This document shows positions 23,791 through 35,017 of a stretch of 64,000 nt of DNA, in pieces. Source of the DNA: Nemertoderma westbladi (lineage: Eukaryota > Xenacoelomorpha > Nemertodermatida > Nemertodermatidae); the NCBI GenBank assembly GCA_032718475.1, contig JAUCBJ010007041.1, positions 1 through 64,000 of the forward strand. Reading direction: 5' to 3'. The first letter of the stretch is position 1; each line of letters opens with the position of its first letter. Under the pieces are notes generated by a model. It made no database searches. It had not been told where the DNA came from and was given only the letters and a program-made list of their open reading frames with translations. A program made the translations under genes and the position numbers.

Positions 23791-25073
23791 ATGAAAACTA
23801 AAGATAATTTACAGTGCTTGATGGTATGCGAATTCGAAAGTCAAAAAGGGCCAAAAATAGCGTTCCAATATCCGGACAATTTCGTAAGTAAAGAGAAATT
23901 CGACATAATATCCAGCTACATAATTCCTAAACAGGAATTACAAGATCGATTTATTGCCTTTGAGACGGATGGGTCAAAGTATCTATCATGCCCCGTCTAC
24001 ATCGAGGATCAAAAATACCAACGGAATTTTTTAATATTCAACATTGTGATGGTTTGCAGAGTTGAGGGTCTCAGCTCGAAGTGCGAGCCCATCTGTAGGA
24101 AACTGGCGTGGTATTTCCGAACGTTGGAACTGGAATACGGGTATCTCTCAAAAAGAAAAGAAAAACTAGGCCTACCCAGTGTACCCAATCTACTTAAAGA
24201 ATGTTTTGTCAGCTGGGGGACCAGGAATCATGTTACGTACCTGTAACAGAATCCGTGACAATCAATCTTAAAATGTTGCCTTTACTGAAAGACCCTCCGT
24301 TAGTGGAAGAGTGGGAGGTGCCTGTGTTTATAGTGGATAAAGATGAGTTTGCTGAGAGCACAAACGACAGAACGCTGCATAAAGTAATCGCTTTTATTGA
24401 CGGATACAATTCCATTCTAAGAATATCGAGTTTATCCAGTGTTGATGTAAATCTTCTTAAAGGTCTAATTCAAAACCTATTGTTTTACGGAGTAATTCAA
24501 ATCATATCGGCGTTCCAATACTCGAATATGTACGCGGGAACACGGAAGTTACATAGATTAATTGAGGAGAAACAATTCGAACGATCTTGTCTCGAGTTCG
24601 TGGCAGCATCCGATGTTAAACTCCCTGGGATCGACAGCGTCTACCGGTTGTATTCGCTGTTCCGACACGGAACTCGCGTCAGGGACCTTCTCACCAGACA
24701 CCCGGAATATTGTAAATTCGTGGACATTCGTCGGCTGGTCCATTTCGGGGTCATTAACTCCTTAATACGTCGGTTATATGTTTTCCCTGTCTATATTCCG
24801 GAGTCCACAGACAGTCCTGTATTGTCGGAGATTGTACCACACAGTCCGGTACTATTCGACGGTGTCTCGCGCAGTCCCGCACACTCCACTCCAGTCCCGG
24901 GCAGTCCACTACCCCAAGATGTCGACACACACAGCAACATACCCCGGGAGGTTGTGTGTTACATGGACGGCTTGCACAACACAGATCAGATTTGCTGTAA
25001 GTTCGCTTGCGGTGTCAATGAGTTGTTCGACTTTATAGAAAGTCGTGGAGATATTGTTACAATCGTCAAATAG
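23791..25073 (+). CDS. NPRL2: NPRL2, GATOR1 complex subunit; intronless, one frameshift
   Basis: NPRL2, NPRL3 and DEPDC5 form GATOR1, the lysosomal GTPase-activating complex for RagA/B that lowers mTORC1 activity when amino acids are scarce. Seen here: an N-terminal longin-type domain (CEFESQKGPKIAFQYP, YIIPKQELQDRF), CPVYIEDQKYQRN with Arg78 matching the catalytic arginine finger known in the human protein, then PVFIVDKDEF, NLLFYGVIQIISAFQYSNMY, a winged-helix region (RDLLTRHPEYCKFVDIRRL) and the C-terminal DQICCKFACGVNELFDFIES. The frame shifts at 24198-24243: the first frame ends at 24246 and the second carries on. The break is consistent with loss of one G in the run at 24214-24218, either a real mutation or a base-calling error. 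A Ser-Pro-rich insert of ~45 residues precedes the last ~45 residues, making the protein longer than the human 380 residues. There is no intron. The first ATG is at 23791; the frame is open slightly upstream. Confidence 0.9.
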
Positions 25074-25226
25074 TTTGGTACTCAAAAAATCACAATAATT
25101 TCTGTATATTGTTTTGTTAATGTTTATACATTTAATATTTATTTCAGTACCGGATTATTTTTGTGTTTTAAGAATATATTTTTTTTAACAGGAAGTGGGA
25201 AGAGATATGAAATAAGATATATTATA

Positions 25227-25232
25227 AATAAA
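25227..25232 (+). other. Candidate poly(A) signal of NPRL2
   Basis: AATAAA about 155 bp after the NPRL2 stop in AT-rich DNA. The position is plausible for a 3' end, but such hexamers are common by chance here. Confidence 0.35.
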
Positions 25233-26910
25233 ATATTTGTTAAATTCTGGCGAACTCTCTAGAATCTATTTGAAGTTCCTATCTCATCATGTTTTATTAT
25301 CATTATAAGTTATGTATAATTTATGTTAAAATATTTAATGAATTTTCCAAGTTATCCAGTCGCATCTATCATTGATCCAATATCTAGTTTATATCAATAT
25401 ATATTATATGTATATTATTATAATTTATATTAATCACCTTTGACTAAGGAACTTAAACTTTCTTTGTGCTATGCTAGTAATTGTTTTTTTATTGTTCTCT
25501 TATTTTTTTGCAATATATTATTATTATCTGTTTATTAAATTCCTGGTTTGTTGTTTAATAAGGCCGGTAAGGCCGGTGATGCGACCCTTGTCAGTGCAGT
25601 AGGCGAGGCTTATGATACACAAATCGTTACTCCATGGAATCTGCGTATTAACCGTTTTCTAGCGAATTTACTCACTGCTTTTATATTGCCTCTATATATT
25701 TTACGATTAGGGGCCTCACAAAAATGATGTCACGCTATTTTTGACGATTTACGACCCCTATGTCACAATCTGTCTCGAATTTTGTAACCCCCCCCCCCCT
25801 CCCCCTTGAACGTCACGTCACAAAGATAGACAGTATAGTTAATAAAAAAATCTTAAATTTGAAATTATTATGTTAATACTAGTTCTGGTACCGGAATATT
25901 TAATAATATTTTATTATAACATATATTTATATCAGTATTAGTATTATAAATATTATGTTATAAAATAATATTGTTCTATTAGTTCTGGAGGATTTTAAAA
26001 CATAAAATGGATATTAAATAAATATGAGTTAAGCACGAAGATGCGAAAAAAAGACAAAGATCGTTCGAATTAATACTTCTTATTATAGAAATAATATATT
26101 TTATTGTAATAAGTTTTGTATTTGTTAAATGTATTTTATTTGTTCACCAAAGTGCTATTGTGACGTCACAAGTATAGCTACTCCTCCATGTCACAACCCC
26201 CCCCTCCCCCTGTGTGTGACATACTTTATGAACGCCCCCAAATTATGCTTATTTATTTCTTGAGTACACATAATATTTGTTAATAATCGCCAGTTGTTTT
26301 GTTGTATGTATATTGAGCTGAGTAGGCCTATGTGTTCTTACTTTATATCTCTTGTAACAAATGTAACAGCCAAATATAAATCACAATCAAATATTATAGA
26401 ATAATATCATCAAATCTCGATATTTTTTTCGCTGTTTGATTCAATGTTTTTAATTTTTATTTGAGAGATTTTGGCAATTACATATTTATTCGATGGTTTC
26501 GTTTTGTTTTTTTCACTCCTTGTGTATATCCCGCTCTCCACTTTATCTTTTGTGTAAATTACACGGATTATCCAGGGATTTTTTTATTTTATCCTCAGAA
26601 CTGAAGCCGAAAGTGGAAGAAACAGTTTTATAATTGTTAATATAATGATGGTGCTTACCTAGTATTAATTGTTAACTAGCGACACGCAGTACCGCTATGT
26701 TAAAAAAATATTACCTTTTAACTCTAAAAAAGTAATATCGCCGTTATTAATGAATTTCTCTCGTGTGGAAGGGAACCATCCATCTCTATTAGTTATCTTG
26801 TGTTTTGAGAGAAATATTATTTATATATAACTATATAATCTGCACATCGAATAAAATATAAGCCATTCAATCTGTGCATTTCCATTGTTCCCTTAAATTG
26901 TATTAGGTTT
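25233..26910. other. AT-rich intergenic DNA with two C-run repeats
   Basis: No gene recognised. Two related spots, ~25740-25830 and ~26155-26240, share TGTCACAA followed by a C-rich run and a GTGACATAC/CACGTCAC-like end, probably old copies of one dispersed element. GGCCGGTAAGGCCGGT is a short tandem at 25562-25577. Confidence 0.4.
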
Positions 26911-29900
26911 AGGTTTTATACGATGCCGCAGTATGACCTGGGTGGGTACCGGTATGTAGGAGGTTTATACGATGCCGCAGTATGAGCTGGGTGGGTACCG
27001 GTATGTAGGAGGTTTATACGATGCCGCAGTATGAGCTGGGTGGGTACCGGTATGTAGGAGAGCTCACGATGCAGCAGTATGAGCTGGGTGGGTACCGGTA
27101 TGTAGGAGGTTTATACGATGCCGCAGTATGAGCTGGGTGGGTACCTGTATGTAGGAGGTTTATACGATGCCGCAGTATGAGCTGGGTGGGTACCGGTATG
27201 TAGGAGAGCTCACGATGCCGCAGTATGACCTGGGTGGGTACCGGTATGTAGGAGGTTTACACGATGCCGCTGTATGACCTGGGTGGGTACCGGTATGTAG
27301 GAGGTTTATACGATGCCGCAGTATGAGCTGGGTGGGTACCGGTATGTAGGAGGTTTATACGATGCCGCAGTATGAGCTGGGTGGGTACCGGTATGTAGGA
27401 GGTTTATACGATGCCGCAGTATGAGCTGGGTGGGTACCGGTATGTAGGAGGTTTATATGGTGCCGCAGTATGAGCTGGGTGGGTACCGGTATGTAGGAGG
27501 TTTATACGGTGCCGCAGTATGAGCTGGGTGGGTACCGGTATGTAGGAGGTTTATACGATGCCGCAGTATGAGCTGGGTGGGTACCGGTATGTAGGAGGTT
27601 TATACGGTGCCGCAGTATGAGCTGGGTGGGTACCGGTATGTAGGAGGTTTATACGGTGCCGCAGTATGAGCTGGGTGGGTACCGGTATGTAGGAGGTTTA
27701 TACGATGCCGCAGTATGAGCTGGGTGGGTACTGGTATTGTAGGAGGTTTATACGATGCCGCAGTTTGAGCTGGGTGGGTACCGGTATGTAGGAGGTTTAT
27801 ACGATGCCGCAGTATGACCTGGGTGGGTACCGGTATGTAGGAGGTTTATACGGTGCCGCAGTATGAGCTGGGTGGGTACCGGTATGTAGGAGGTTTATAC
27901 GATGCCGCAGTTTGAGCTGGGTGGGTACCGGTATGTAGGAGGTTTATACGATGCCTCAGTATGAGCTGGGTGGGTACCGGTATGTAGGAGAGCTCACGAT
28001 GCCGCAGTATGAGCTGGGTGGGTACTGGTATGTAGGAGGTTTATACGATGCCGCAGTATGAGCTGGGTGGGTACTGGTATGTAGGAGGTTTATACGGTGC
28101 CGCAGTATGAGCTGGGTGGGTACCGGTATGTAGGAGGTTTATACGGTGCCGCAGTATGAGCTGGGTGGGTACCGGTATGTAGGAGGTTTATATGATGCCG
28201 CAGTATGAGCTGGGTGGGTACCGGTATGTAGGAGGTTTATACGATGCCGCAGTTTGAGCTGGGTGGGTACCGGTATGTAGGAGGTTTATACGATGCCGCA
28301 GTATGACCTGGGTGGGTACCGGTATGTAGGAGGTTTATACGGTGCCGCAGTATGAGCTGGGTGGGTACCGGTATGTAGGAGGTTTATACGATGCCGCAGT
28401 TTGAGCTGGGTGGGTACCGGTATGTAGGAGGTTTATACGATGCCTCAGTATGAGCTGGGTGGGTACCAGTATGTAGGAGAGCTCACGATGCCGCAGTATG
28501 AGCTGGGTGGGTACCGGTATGTAGGAGGTTTATACGGTGCCGCAGTATGAGCTGGGTGTGTACCGGTATGTAGGAGGTTTATACGGTGCCGCAGTATGAG
28601 CTGGGTGGGTACCGGTATGTAGGAGGTTTATACGATGCCGCAGTATGAGCTGGGTGGGTACCGGTATGTAGGAGGTTTATATGGTGCCGCAGTATGAGCT
28701 GGGTGGGTACCAGTATGTAGGAGAGCTCACGATGCCGCAGTATGAGCTGGGTGGGTACCGGTATGTAGGAGGTTTATACGGTGCCGCAGTATGAGCTGGG
28801 TGTGTACCGGTATGTAGGAGGTTTATACGGTGCCGCAGTATGAGCTGGGTGGGTACCGGTATGTAGGAGGTTTATACGGTGCCGCAGTATGAGCTGGGTG
28901 GGTACCGGTATGTAGGAGGTTTATACGATGCCGCAGTATGAGCTGGGTGGGTACCGGTATGTAGGAGGTTTATACGATGCCGCAGTATGACCTGGGTGGG
29001 TACCGGTATGTAGGAGGTTTATACGGTGCCGCAGTATGAGCTGGGTGGGTACCGGTATGTAGGAGGTTTATACGATGCCGCAGTTTGAGCTGGGTGGGTA
29101 CCGGTATGTAGGAGGTTTATACGATGCCGCAGTTTGAGCTGGGTGGGTACCGGTATGTAGGAGGTTTATACGGTGCCGCAGTATGAGCTGGGTGGGTACC
29201 GGTATGTAGGAGGTTTATACGGTGCCGCAGTTTGAGCTGGGTGGGTACCGGTATGTAGGAGGTTTATACGGTGCCGCAGTTTGAGCTGGGTGGGTACCGG
29301 TATGTAGGAGGTTTATACGGTGCCGCAGTATGAGCTGGGTGGGTACCGGTATGTAGGAGAGCTCACGATGCCGCAGTATGAGCTGGGTGGGTACCGGTAT
29401 GTAGGAGGTTTATACGGTGCCGCAGTATGACCTGGGTGGGTACCGGTATCATGTAGGAGGTTTATACGGTGCCGCAGTATGAGCTGGGTGGGTACCGGTA
29501 TGTAGGAGGTTTATACGATGCCGCAGTTTGAGCTGGGTGGGTACCGGTATGTAGGAGGTTTATACGATGCCGCAGTTTGAGCTGGGTGGGTACCGGTATG
29601 TAGGAGGTTTATACGGTGCCGCAGTATGAGCTGGGTGGGTACCGGTATGTAGGAGGTTTATACGGTGCCGCAGTTTGACCTGGGTGGGTACCGGTATGTA
29701 GGAGGTTTATACGGTGCCGCAGTATGAGCTGGGTGGGTACCGGTATGTAGGAGGTTTATACGGTGCCGCAGTATCAGCTGGGTGGGTACCGGTATGTAGG
29801 AGGTTTATACGATGCCGCAGTATGAGCTGGGTGGGTACCGGTATGTAGGAGGTTTATACGATGCCGCAGTATGAGCTGGGTGGGTACCGGTATGTAGGAG

Positions 29901-30541
29901 GTTTATACGATGCCGCAGTATGACCTGGGTGGGTACCGGTATGTAGGAGGTTTATACGATGCCGCAGTTTGAGCTGGGTGGGTACCGGTATGTAGGAGGT
30001 TTATACGATGCCGCAGTTTGAGCTGGGTGGGTACCGGTATGTAGGAGGTTTATACGGTGCCGCAGTATGAGCTGGGTGGGTACCGGTATGTAGGAGGTTT
30101 ATACGGTGCCGCAGTATGAGCTGGGTGGGTACCGGTATGTAGGAGGTTTATACGGTGCCGCAGTATGAGCTGGGTGGGTACCGGTATGTAGGAGGTTTAT
30201 ACGGTGCCGCAGTATGAGCTGGGTGGGTACCGGTATGTAGGAGGTTTATACGATGCCGCAGTTTGAGCTGGGTGGGTACCGGTATGTAGGAGGTTTATAC
30301 GATGCCGCAGTATGACCTGGGTGGGTACCGGTATGTAGGAGGTTTATACGATGCCGCAGTTTGAGCTGGGTGGGTACCGGTATGTAGGAGGTTTATACGA
30401 TGCCGCAGTATGACCTGGGTGGGTACCGGTATGTAGGAGGTTTATACGATGCCGCAGTTTGAGCTGGGTGGGTACCGGTATGTAGGAGAGCTCACGATGC
30501 CGCAGTATGAGCTGGGTGGGTACCGGTATGTAGGAGAGCTC
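26911..30541 (+). repeat. 49-bp satellite (~74 units)
   Basis: Unit: GATGCCGCAGTATGAGCTGG then GTGGGTACCGGTATGTAGGA then GGTTTATAC. A minority 48-bp form has AGCTCAC instead of GTTTATAC, creating GAGCTC, and recurs at scattered intervals (e.g. 27061, 27205, 27989, 28479, 28725, 29359, 30487). Common alternatives are GGTGCC for GATGCC, GACCTGG for GAGCTGG, and TTTGAG for TATGAG. Groups of variants recur in blocks, a sign of higher-order amplification. Since 49 is not a multiple of three, frames are closed except across two 48-bp units at the end. Confidence 0.97.
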
Positions 30542-31549
30542 TCTATTTTTATATGTAGCTTTTCCGTTTGCCCAATATTTATTTCTATAGGTAATAATCG
30601 AGAATTCAGCGGCGCAGATTTTGGTAGAAATTTTGGTATATTTTATTGGGTTTGAGAAGAAGCGACATCGATGTTGTGAACAGATTCCAATGTTCTAGAA
30701 CCCGATCTTCTGATATTACACACAATCTATTCTATTTTATAATTTTATCATGAATTTGTGTTGGCGAGTTGTTTGTTCCCGATGGAGATATTTTTTATTT
30801 ATTTGGATTGTCTCGTATTATTTTTGGTGCAGTGCTTTGCTGCAGCTGTACTTATAATTAATTGCTATCTTATTTGTGTATTTTACACAGTTAGTTTGTT
30901 ATTGTTTATTATATTCATTGTAATATTTTTCTGTTTGTTATATTATTGCCTTGTATATAATATTATATATATATATATTATAATAACAAAATGTTTGCTA
31001 TTTATATGTCTTATTTTGTTTTTTTCTATCATCTGATCTGACCAATACGTAGCTAACGCGATACAAATTAATATTAGCCAGCATCCAGTATTGTCGAGAA
31101 ATAAGAATGGGTGTTTATAAGAAACTCAGGCTACAGTGGTGTCAGTCAGTGTTAACGGGGTGATGGAAGTTCTCTCAAAATCACCAACTATATGTTTAAT
31201 TGGTTTAATTTAAACAATTAATTTAAATTAATAATAAAATTTAAAAGATAAAGGAAAGGGACAGGTTACAGTGGCGTTGTTTTCTAACTTTCTAACCAAA
31301 ACAATAAACAAAACTTTATTTCATATGCGACCAATTTGCGCTTTAGGTCACTTTTTTCCACTTGCGGTCATTGTGCGCCACTATCTGCAACTTTTACACT
31401 GTGTTACTAGAACTCAGCCAATACCAAGTAAGCGTTCTTTTGGAAACAACCATCGTAATCTGAGTAATACACTCGACTTATTATTTGTAATTTTGTAATT
31501 GCGTTGCGATATGCAGCAGAATGTAATTATTGTACACAGTAAATGTGTG
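30542..31549. other. Unannotated DNA
   Basis: AT-rich, no gene. The hydrophobic frame 30758-31036 reflects T-rich sequence rather than a known protein. The ACAGGTTACAGTGGCGTTGTT/CCAAAACAATAAAC segment near 31260-31310 is the third member of the dispersed repeat at 14.1-14.7 kb. Confidence 0.4.
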
Positions 31550-31668
31550 AAGCACAACGAACGGTAGCGCGAACGGTAGCGCGAACGGTAGCGCGTCTGT
31601 AAGCACAGCGAACGGTAGCGCGAACGGTAGCGCGAACGGTAGCGCGAACGGTAGCGCGCCTGTAAGTT
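31550..31668 (+). repeat. 12-bp minisatellite GAACGGTAGCGC
   Basis: Two blocks, each AGCACARCGAACGGTAGCGC followed by further GAACGGTAGCGC units (three, then four in total) and closed by GTCTGTA or CCTGTA. CpG-dense. Confidence 0.9.
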
Positions 31669-31865
31669 TAGTAAAACTAATGGTATGTGGGATACCATAG
31701 GGTACTTCTCGGCTCTCTGGCAAACAAATAGCATCAAATAGTATCGTTATAAATAGATAAATTGCTGTGCTAACGAGATATTTATTACTATACAGAGATT
31801 ACCCATATGATTAAAACAACATTCCAATCATTCCTTGTAAGTTAAATAACTTGTCATAAAGCAAA

Positions 31866-31965
31866 GTTTATAGGTGAGACATCCCTCATCAACTATCTCG
31901 TTTATAGGTGAGACATCCCTCATCAACTATCTCGTTTAGAGGTGAGACATCCCTCAACTATCTCC
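31866..31965 (+). repeat. 34-bp tandem triplicate
   Basis: Three copies of GTTTATAGGTGAGACATCCC plus TCATCAACTATCTC, the third with TAGAGG and a 3-base deletion. Downstream, GTGGGGCGAGCCACAAAGG (32016-32034) resembles GTGGGGCGAGCCACGAAGTG at 37490-37509, a dispersed family. Confidence 0.85.
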
Positions 31966-32527
31966 CCCCGCAATACGCCTGAATTCCCAGTGTTGGCATA
32001 AAGCGATACTGTACTGTGGGGCGAGCCACAAAGGTAAGCGAACTTACCATACGTGTACGGGTACGTCACTATCTCAGCTAGGAGTCGTGCGGAATTACAT
32101 TTTTACCGGAACCGGAATTTTTTGTACAAAAAAGTTAAATTTGTCATTGAAATCAACAAGTGAATTAAGAAAAACTTACCACATTCAAAACAAACAACGA
32201 CACAAAAACAAAAAACGACAGATATTTTATTATTTTTCATTAATACAGTTTAGTTTAGTTGGAGTTATGAGTCAGAGAGGTCGGATTCTGTATCTGAACA
32301 TTGAGACGATAAGCAATTAATAACCAACAGGTATGTTGCTATGCTATGCCTAGTTTCCAGTTGCAGTTGCATTAATAGCTCGAGTCGAATACTCGAGTTG
32401 AATATTTATTTATTTGTACTTCCCTCCTGTTTCACTTGAGGCCGTTAGGTCCGCTGTTAGAGATAGAATATATGCAACTTAAGACTGCCCGTTCAATTAG
32501 AAGTGGATTAGGTGGGAGAGTGAATGT

Positions 32528-32615
32528 CAGGGGAAAGTGGCTGAACTGGTTAGGCCTGAAAGGCTGAAACGTACGTTTAGTGCTGGTTCAACCCCCGGTT
32601 ACGTGCTTCCTCATC
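32528..32615 (+). other. tRNA-like sequence with box A and box B, possible SINE head
   Basis: TGGCTGAACTGG at 32538-32549 fits the polymerase III box A, and GGTTCAACCCC at 32585-32595 fits box B, 47 bp apart. GGAAAG at 32532 can pair partly with GCTTCC at 32605-32610. T- and D-stem pairing is imperfect, so it is not a convincing functional tRNA. It is better read as a decayed tRNA or tRNA-derived SINE head. Confidence 0.35.
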
Positions 32616-33077
32616 TTTTCAATTTCTGAACAAAACCACCTAATGTTACATCTTTACCTTTTTTACACTTCATCCGTGCATTTTATGAATTTTGATCTAT
32701 CTTATGCATAGATTACCGCGAACTTTTGGTGTTTTTCACACTATTCCGCGCACTTTTACCACGCACTATTTCCAAACTGGGCACAACGCGTTGCGATTTT
32801 TGCACTCCATTTTCGGCATGGGCAAGCCGCGTTTAACTTTTATTGGTGATCGTCAGTGAGGTTCTCAACAAATATTTATCTATCCTGTCATTAACCCATT
32901 TTCAATTTTATAATCAAATGTCACCCCCAGTCCAAATTATATTTTGTAAAACTGTGCCTAATTGTTAATAGTTCACTAATTCGTAATTGTTCATAGTAAA
33001 TAAAATTAAATTTAGAGTATTCTATGTATTTATTTATCAAGCACGTTAAGTAATAACTATTTACTTGTGTGTAAAGT

Positions 33078-33175
33078 AGCACTTTACAGTGTGATGATCC
33101 GAGTTGCTTTGTTACTCGAACGAACGTTAGTGAGTGAGTGAAAATAAAGCCACGAGGATCAGAACACTGTAAAGT
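33078..33175. repeat. Imperfect inverted repeat
   Basis: CTTTACAGTGTGATGATCC at ~33082 and the complement of GGATCAGAACACTGTAAAG at ~33156 form 19-bp arms with two mismatches around a ~55-bp loop. Function unknown. Confidence 0.55.
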
Positions 33176-33340
33176 ACTTTGCAACAAGTATGTATGTAGT
33201 TTTATTCTAAAATTTTAACATTACGAAATGACTGTACATATATTATAAGTGATAGAAACTGCACAAATTTAATTAGTTGTATAAATAAATGTAAAAATAA
33301 CATAAATTATGTTATAAATAAGTTAGCTTATATTTATGGT

Positions 33341-33384
33341 GGCGTTTGGAGCCATGTTAATAATATAGCTACTGGTTATTAATA
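33341..33384 (+). repeat. Direct repeat left of truncated LINE (44 bp)
   Basis: Exact copy of 34974-35017 (GGCGTTTGGAGCCATGTTAA ... TTATTAATA). It flanks the truncated LINE and is best read as an unusually long target-site duplication. Confidence 0.85.
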
Positions 33385-34973
33385 GCTATACCCCGCCTAC
33401 CTACTACTACTAGGATCGGCATGCTGCATTTTTAAGAATGCTGTGCCGGCTTATCGACAAAATTGCACCGCCACAACTCCCTATCACCAATGACATTTGC
33501 TAGATCATCCGCATCTTCAAGGCCAGTGTCCTTTAAGATGCGTCTCAAGAAAGTCATGGGCTGTCCACCATGCTTATTCACTCCATGAGGCTGCCAAAGT
33601 ACAAGATTATGCACTGGCTGGTCCTCACGGCGAAAGCAATGTACTGCAAAGCGGAGGCGATTTTGTTCTAGTGTCAAGCTTGGGGGAACCAATGAGACAC
33701 CTCCAATGTTATATAGTGTCTGGTTGGAGATTGTGCATTGTACTTGACACAATGAACCCGGCGTAGCATTCTTGTGAATGTGCCATCCAGAGATTTGGTG
33801 TCCTCAGCAGTTAGACTCCACTCTATGGACTTCCATAGAGGAGTACTGGAACTACTGCTGCTCTAGATAATCGGACCTTAAGTTTCCGATTAATTCTCGT
33901 TGACTTCCAAATCCTGGAAAGCCTATTCAAGGCTGCCCATGCCTTTCCCTTACGTATTCGAAGGTCCTCACCTGACTTCCGGATCCATGATCCCAGGTAA
34001 CAGAAGTCATCCACATGCTCAAGCATACCATCTTTTGAGCTTATGCTCATCCGATCAGAGACTTCCCGAGGACTTTCAAAGTTAACTGTCAAAATTTTGG
34101 TCTTTCTGGAGTTAATAAAAAGACCAACACTAGAAGCAGCATGTTCTAATGAGCTGAGGAGCCGTTGGGCTCCCTATAGTGATTCTGAGAGTACTCCTAA
34201 GTCATCAGCAAAGTCTAGATCAGTTAGGTACTTGGCAGGATTTCCTCGACTTCTGGAGCCAGTAGGTGGAGTTATCATCACCCCATCATCATTATGATGA
34301 TCTAAGGACATGCGTAGAACATAGTCAACAACAATAATGAACAAGAATGGTGCATGTGTGTCTCCCTGGAGGACGCCCCATAACACTTCAAATGGTTCTG
34401 TGTCACCGTCAACAGTAGACACAAATGTTGTCGAACCATCGTATACTGATCTGATTGCTGCAATACTTTCATCAGGAATCCCATATAATGAAAGTATGCT
34501 AAACATACATGAGCGAGAGACTGAATCAAAGGCCTTGAAGAAGTCAACAAAGATAACAGCCAGATGCCTGTCTTTCTTTTTTGATAACTCTTCAATTATC
34601 CTTCTAAGTGCCAAAATTGGCTCCTTGGTCCCACGACCTTTACGGAACCCATTCTGATTTCCACGGAGCAGTCTCTCAATGGGATCCCTGATGCGATTTA
34701 ATAGAATCCTTTTGTTGTATAGCTTTGCAGCAATCGAGATCAATGAGATTCCCCGAAAAGAACCATAGAGTGTTAGGTTGCCCTTCTTGGGAACTGGCAC
34801 CAACTTATTTGTTTTCATTTCTTGTGGGACTCTTGTTGTTCGGTACATGTCTACTATGATGGGATAGATGAGCTTTAAATACTCAGGTATTTTAAAGACC
34901 TCAGGGGAACACCATCTACTCCACTGCCACGATTGTTCTTAATGCTCTTTGCAGCAGCCTTCACTTCTGCAAA
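33385..34973 (-). pseudogene. 5'-truncated copy of the 18.4-kb LINE
   Basis: Minus-strand copy of the 3' half of the LINE at 18416-21709. It starts in the linker before the reverse transcriptase (~residue 570 of the intact copy), includes motif A FVDFFKAFDS and motif C FADD, and runs to the same GCCGATCCTAGTAG end. The nucleotide sequence is nearly identical, but small indels break the frame near 33755-33830, 34093-34175 and 34850-34910, so it cannot encode the enzyme. Between the TAG tail and the left direct repeat lie ~18 extra bases (GTAGGCGGGGTATAGC on the minus strand), perhaps untemplated or 3'-transduced. Confidence 0.9.
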
Positions 34974-35017
34974 GGCGTTTGGAGCCATGTTAATAATATA
35001 GCTACTGGTTATTAATA
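34974..35017 (+). repeat. Direct repeat right of truncated LINE (44 bp)
   Basis: Second copy of 33341-33384. The first two bases (GG) could also belong to the LINE, so the true duplication is 42-44 bp. Confidence 0.85.

Noticed and set aside
32528-32615. Functional tRNA gene
   Set aside because: Acceptor, D and T stems pair poorly; only the box A/B words fit, so it is listed as tRNA-like instead.
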